Origin: Deltaproteobacteria bacterium
GTDB lineage: Bacteria; Desulfobacterota; DSM-4660; Desulfatiglandales; HGW-15
Assembly (NCBI GenBank): GCA_016926135.1
Contig: JAFGPH010000316.1
Coordinates: forward strand, 1-7,485
Direction: 5' to 3'
Length of the DNA: 7,485 nt
Shown: positions 6,950 through 7,485 of the stretch, piece by piece
How the letters are laid out: each line of letters begins with the position of its first letter
Position numbering within the stretch: position 1 is the stretch's first letter
Notes under the pieces: generated by a model
Seen by the model: only the letters and a program-made list of their open reading frames with translations
Told to the model about the DNA's origin: nothing
The model's database searches: none
Translations under genes and position numbers: made by a program

Positions 6950-7485
6950 ATGCCGAGCAAATGCCTTTTGATCGTTCTGGACGGTCTGGGGGACCGGGCT
7001 TATGCGGAACTCGGTCACCGGACACCCCTTCAGGCGGCCCATACCCCCTTCCTGGACGAACTCGCAACACGAGGCGCCAATGGCCTTTACCACGCCGCCT
7101 CCCTGGGCGTGGCCCTCCCCAGCGAAAACGCCCACTTTGCGATGTTCGGTTACGACATGGCCGAGTTCCCCGGAAGGGGCGCCCTTGAGGCCCTTGGTGC
7201 GGGAATCCCCCTCGGCCCCAAGGATGTTGCGATCCTTGCCCACTTCGCGAGCGTGAGCATTGTCGATCGCGTGGTCGTCCTGGAAGCCATCCGGCCCGGC
7301 ACCACGGAAGAGGAGGCCCTCGCCGCTTTCAGCGAGATCGGCGCCTTCCGTTCTGACGGTGTGGATTTCCGGCTCCATCGGACACACGGGGTGGACGGGG
7401 TCCTCACCCTGTCCGGCGACGTTTCCCCCTTCATCACGGACTCGGATACCATGCAGACGGGACGCCCCCTGATCGCCATCCAGCC
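6950..7485 (+). CDS. Divergent archaeal-type 2,3-BPG-independent phosphoglycerate mutase-like protein (partial, 3' end cut)
   Basis: The frame is open from ATG 6950 to the window edge, giving 178 residues of what should be about 400. A weak GGTGGG ribosome site lies at 6938-6943 and no in-frame start occurs just upstream. The N-terminus IVLDGLGDR (8-16) is the metal-binding opening of the alkaline phosphatase superfamily, and TPLQAAHTPFLDELA matches ApgM (COG3635). The catalytic serine is expected at S58 in PSENAHFAMFGYD (57-69), where typical ApgM has GSDxAHLxILGYDP. GRGALEALGAGI (75-86) and FITDSD (161-166) are also family marks. Residues usually tied to phosphosugar binding differ: DRRAGR reads DRVVVL (106-111) and the late G[HY]R is GVD (147-149). 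ApgM interconverts 2- and 3-phosphoglycerate in glycolysis and gluconeogenesis. This protein may do so, or may be a paralogue acting on another phosphate ester. The second half of the active site lies outside the window. Confidence 0.85.
   Translation, partial: MPSKCLLIVLDGLGDRAYAELGHRTPLQAAHTPFLDELATRGANGLYHAASLGVALPSENAHFAMFGYDMAEFPGRGALEALGAGIPLGPKDVAILAHFASVSIVDRVVVLEAIRPGTTEEEALAAFSEIGAFRSDGVDFRLHRTHGVDGVLTLSGDVSPFITDSDTMQTGRPLIAIQ

Noticed and set aside
1..7485. A defence, CRISPR or mobile-element system
   Set aside because: There is no spaced direct-repeat array, transposase, integrase, nuclease, reverse transcriptase or toxin-antitoxin pair in any frame. All five genes belong to metabolic, transport or envelope families.

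Overview
This looks like a chromosomal stretch from a GC-rich, Gram-negative, probably anaerobic bacterium. I favour Desulfobacterota (the former Deltaproteobacteria, for example a Syntrophobacterales-like lineage). That placement is an inference. It rests on the codon style with G/C at third positions, Shine-Dalgarno starts, exported and lipobox-bearing proteins, TTGACA-type promoters, degenerate 8-bp repeats between genes, and a hairpin element at the left edge that resembles repeats I remember from that phylum. I could not search a database.

Layout, all genes on the + strand. Positions 1-90 hold a long imperfect hairpin with no convincing gene, followed by a plausible promoter (116-143). 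Positions 179-3217 encode an exported, fused two-half M16 (pitrilysin/insulinase-type) zinc peptidase. Positions 3278-5032 encode a member of the adenine deaminase superfamily that lacks several hallmark residues and looks more like Bacillus YerA than true Ade. After a 34-bp gap made of degenerate 8-bp repeats, 5067-5720 encode a LysE/RhtB-type exporter. A near-consensus promoter (5759-5787) precedes a lipoprotein (5849-6781) that joins a GNA1162/DUF799-like domain to a C-terminal SPOR domain. A second TTGACA-N17 promoter (6868-6896) precedes a divergent archaeal-type phosphoglycerate mutase (6950 to the window edge), cut off after 178 residues.

The first three genes have short gaps (60 and 34 bp) and no visible terminator between them, so they may be co-transcribed. 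The lipoprotein and the mutase-like gene each appear to have their own promoter. I see no shared pathway across all five genes. The most suggestive pairing is the deaminase-like amidohydrolase with the adjacent small-molecule exporter. No CRISPR array, insertion sequence, tRNA or rRNA, integrase, or defence cassette is visible. The best candidates for something undescribed are the hairpin element with stacked tandem G-A mismatches, the non-canonical Ade-like enzyme, and the divergent mutase-like protein.
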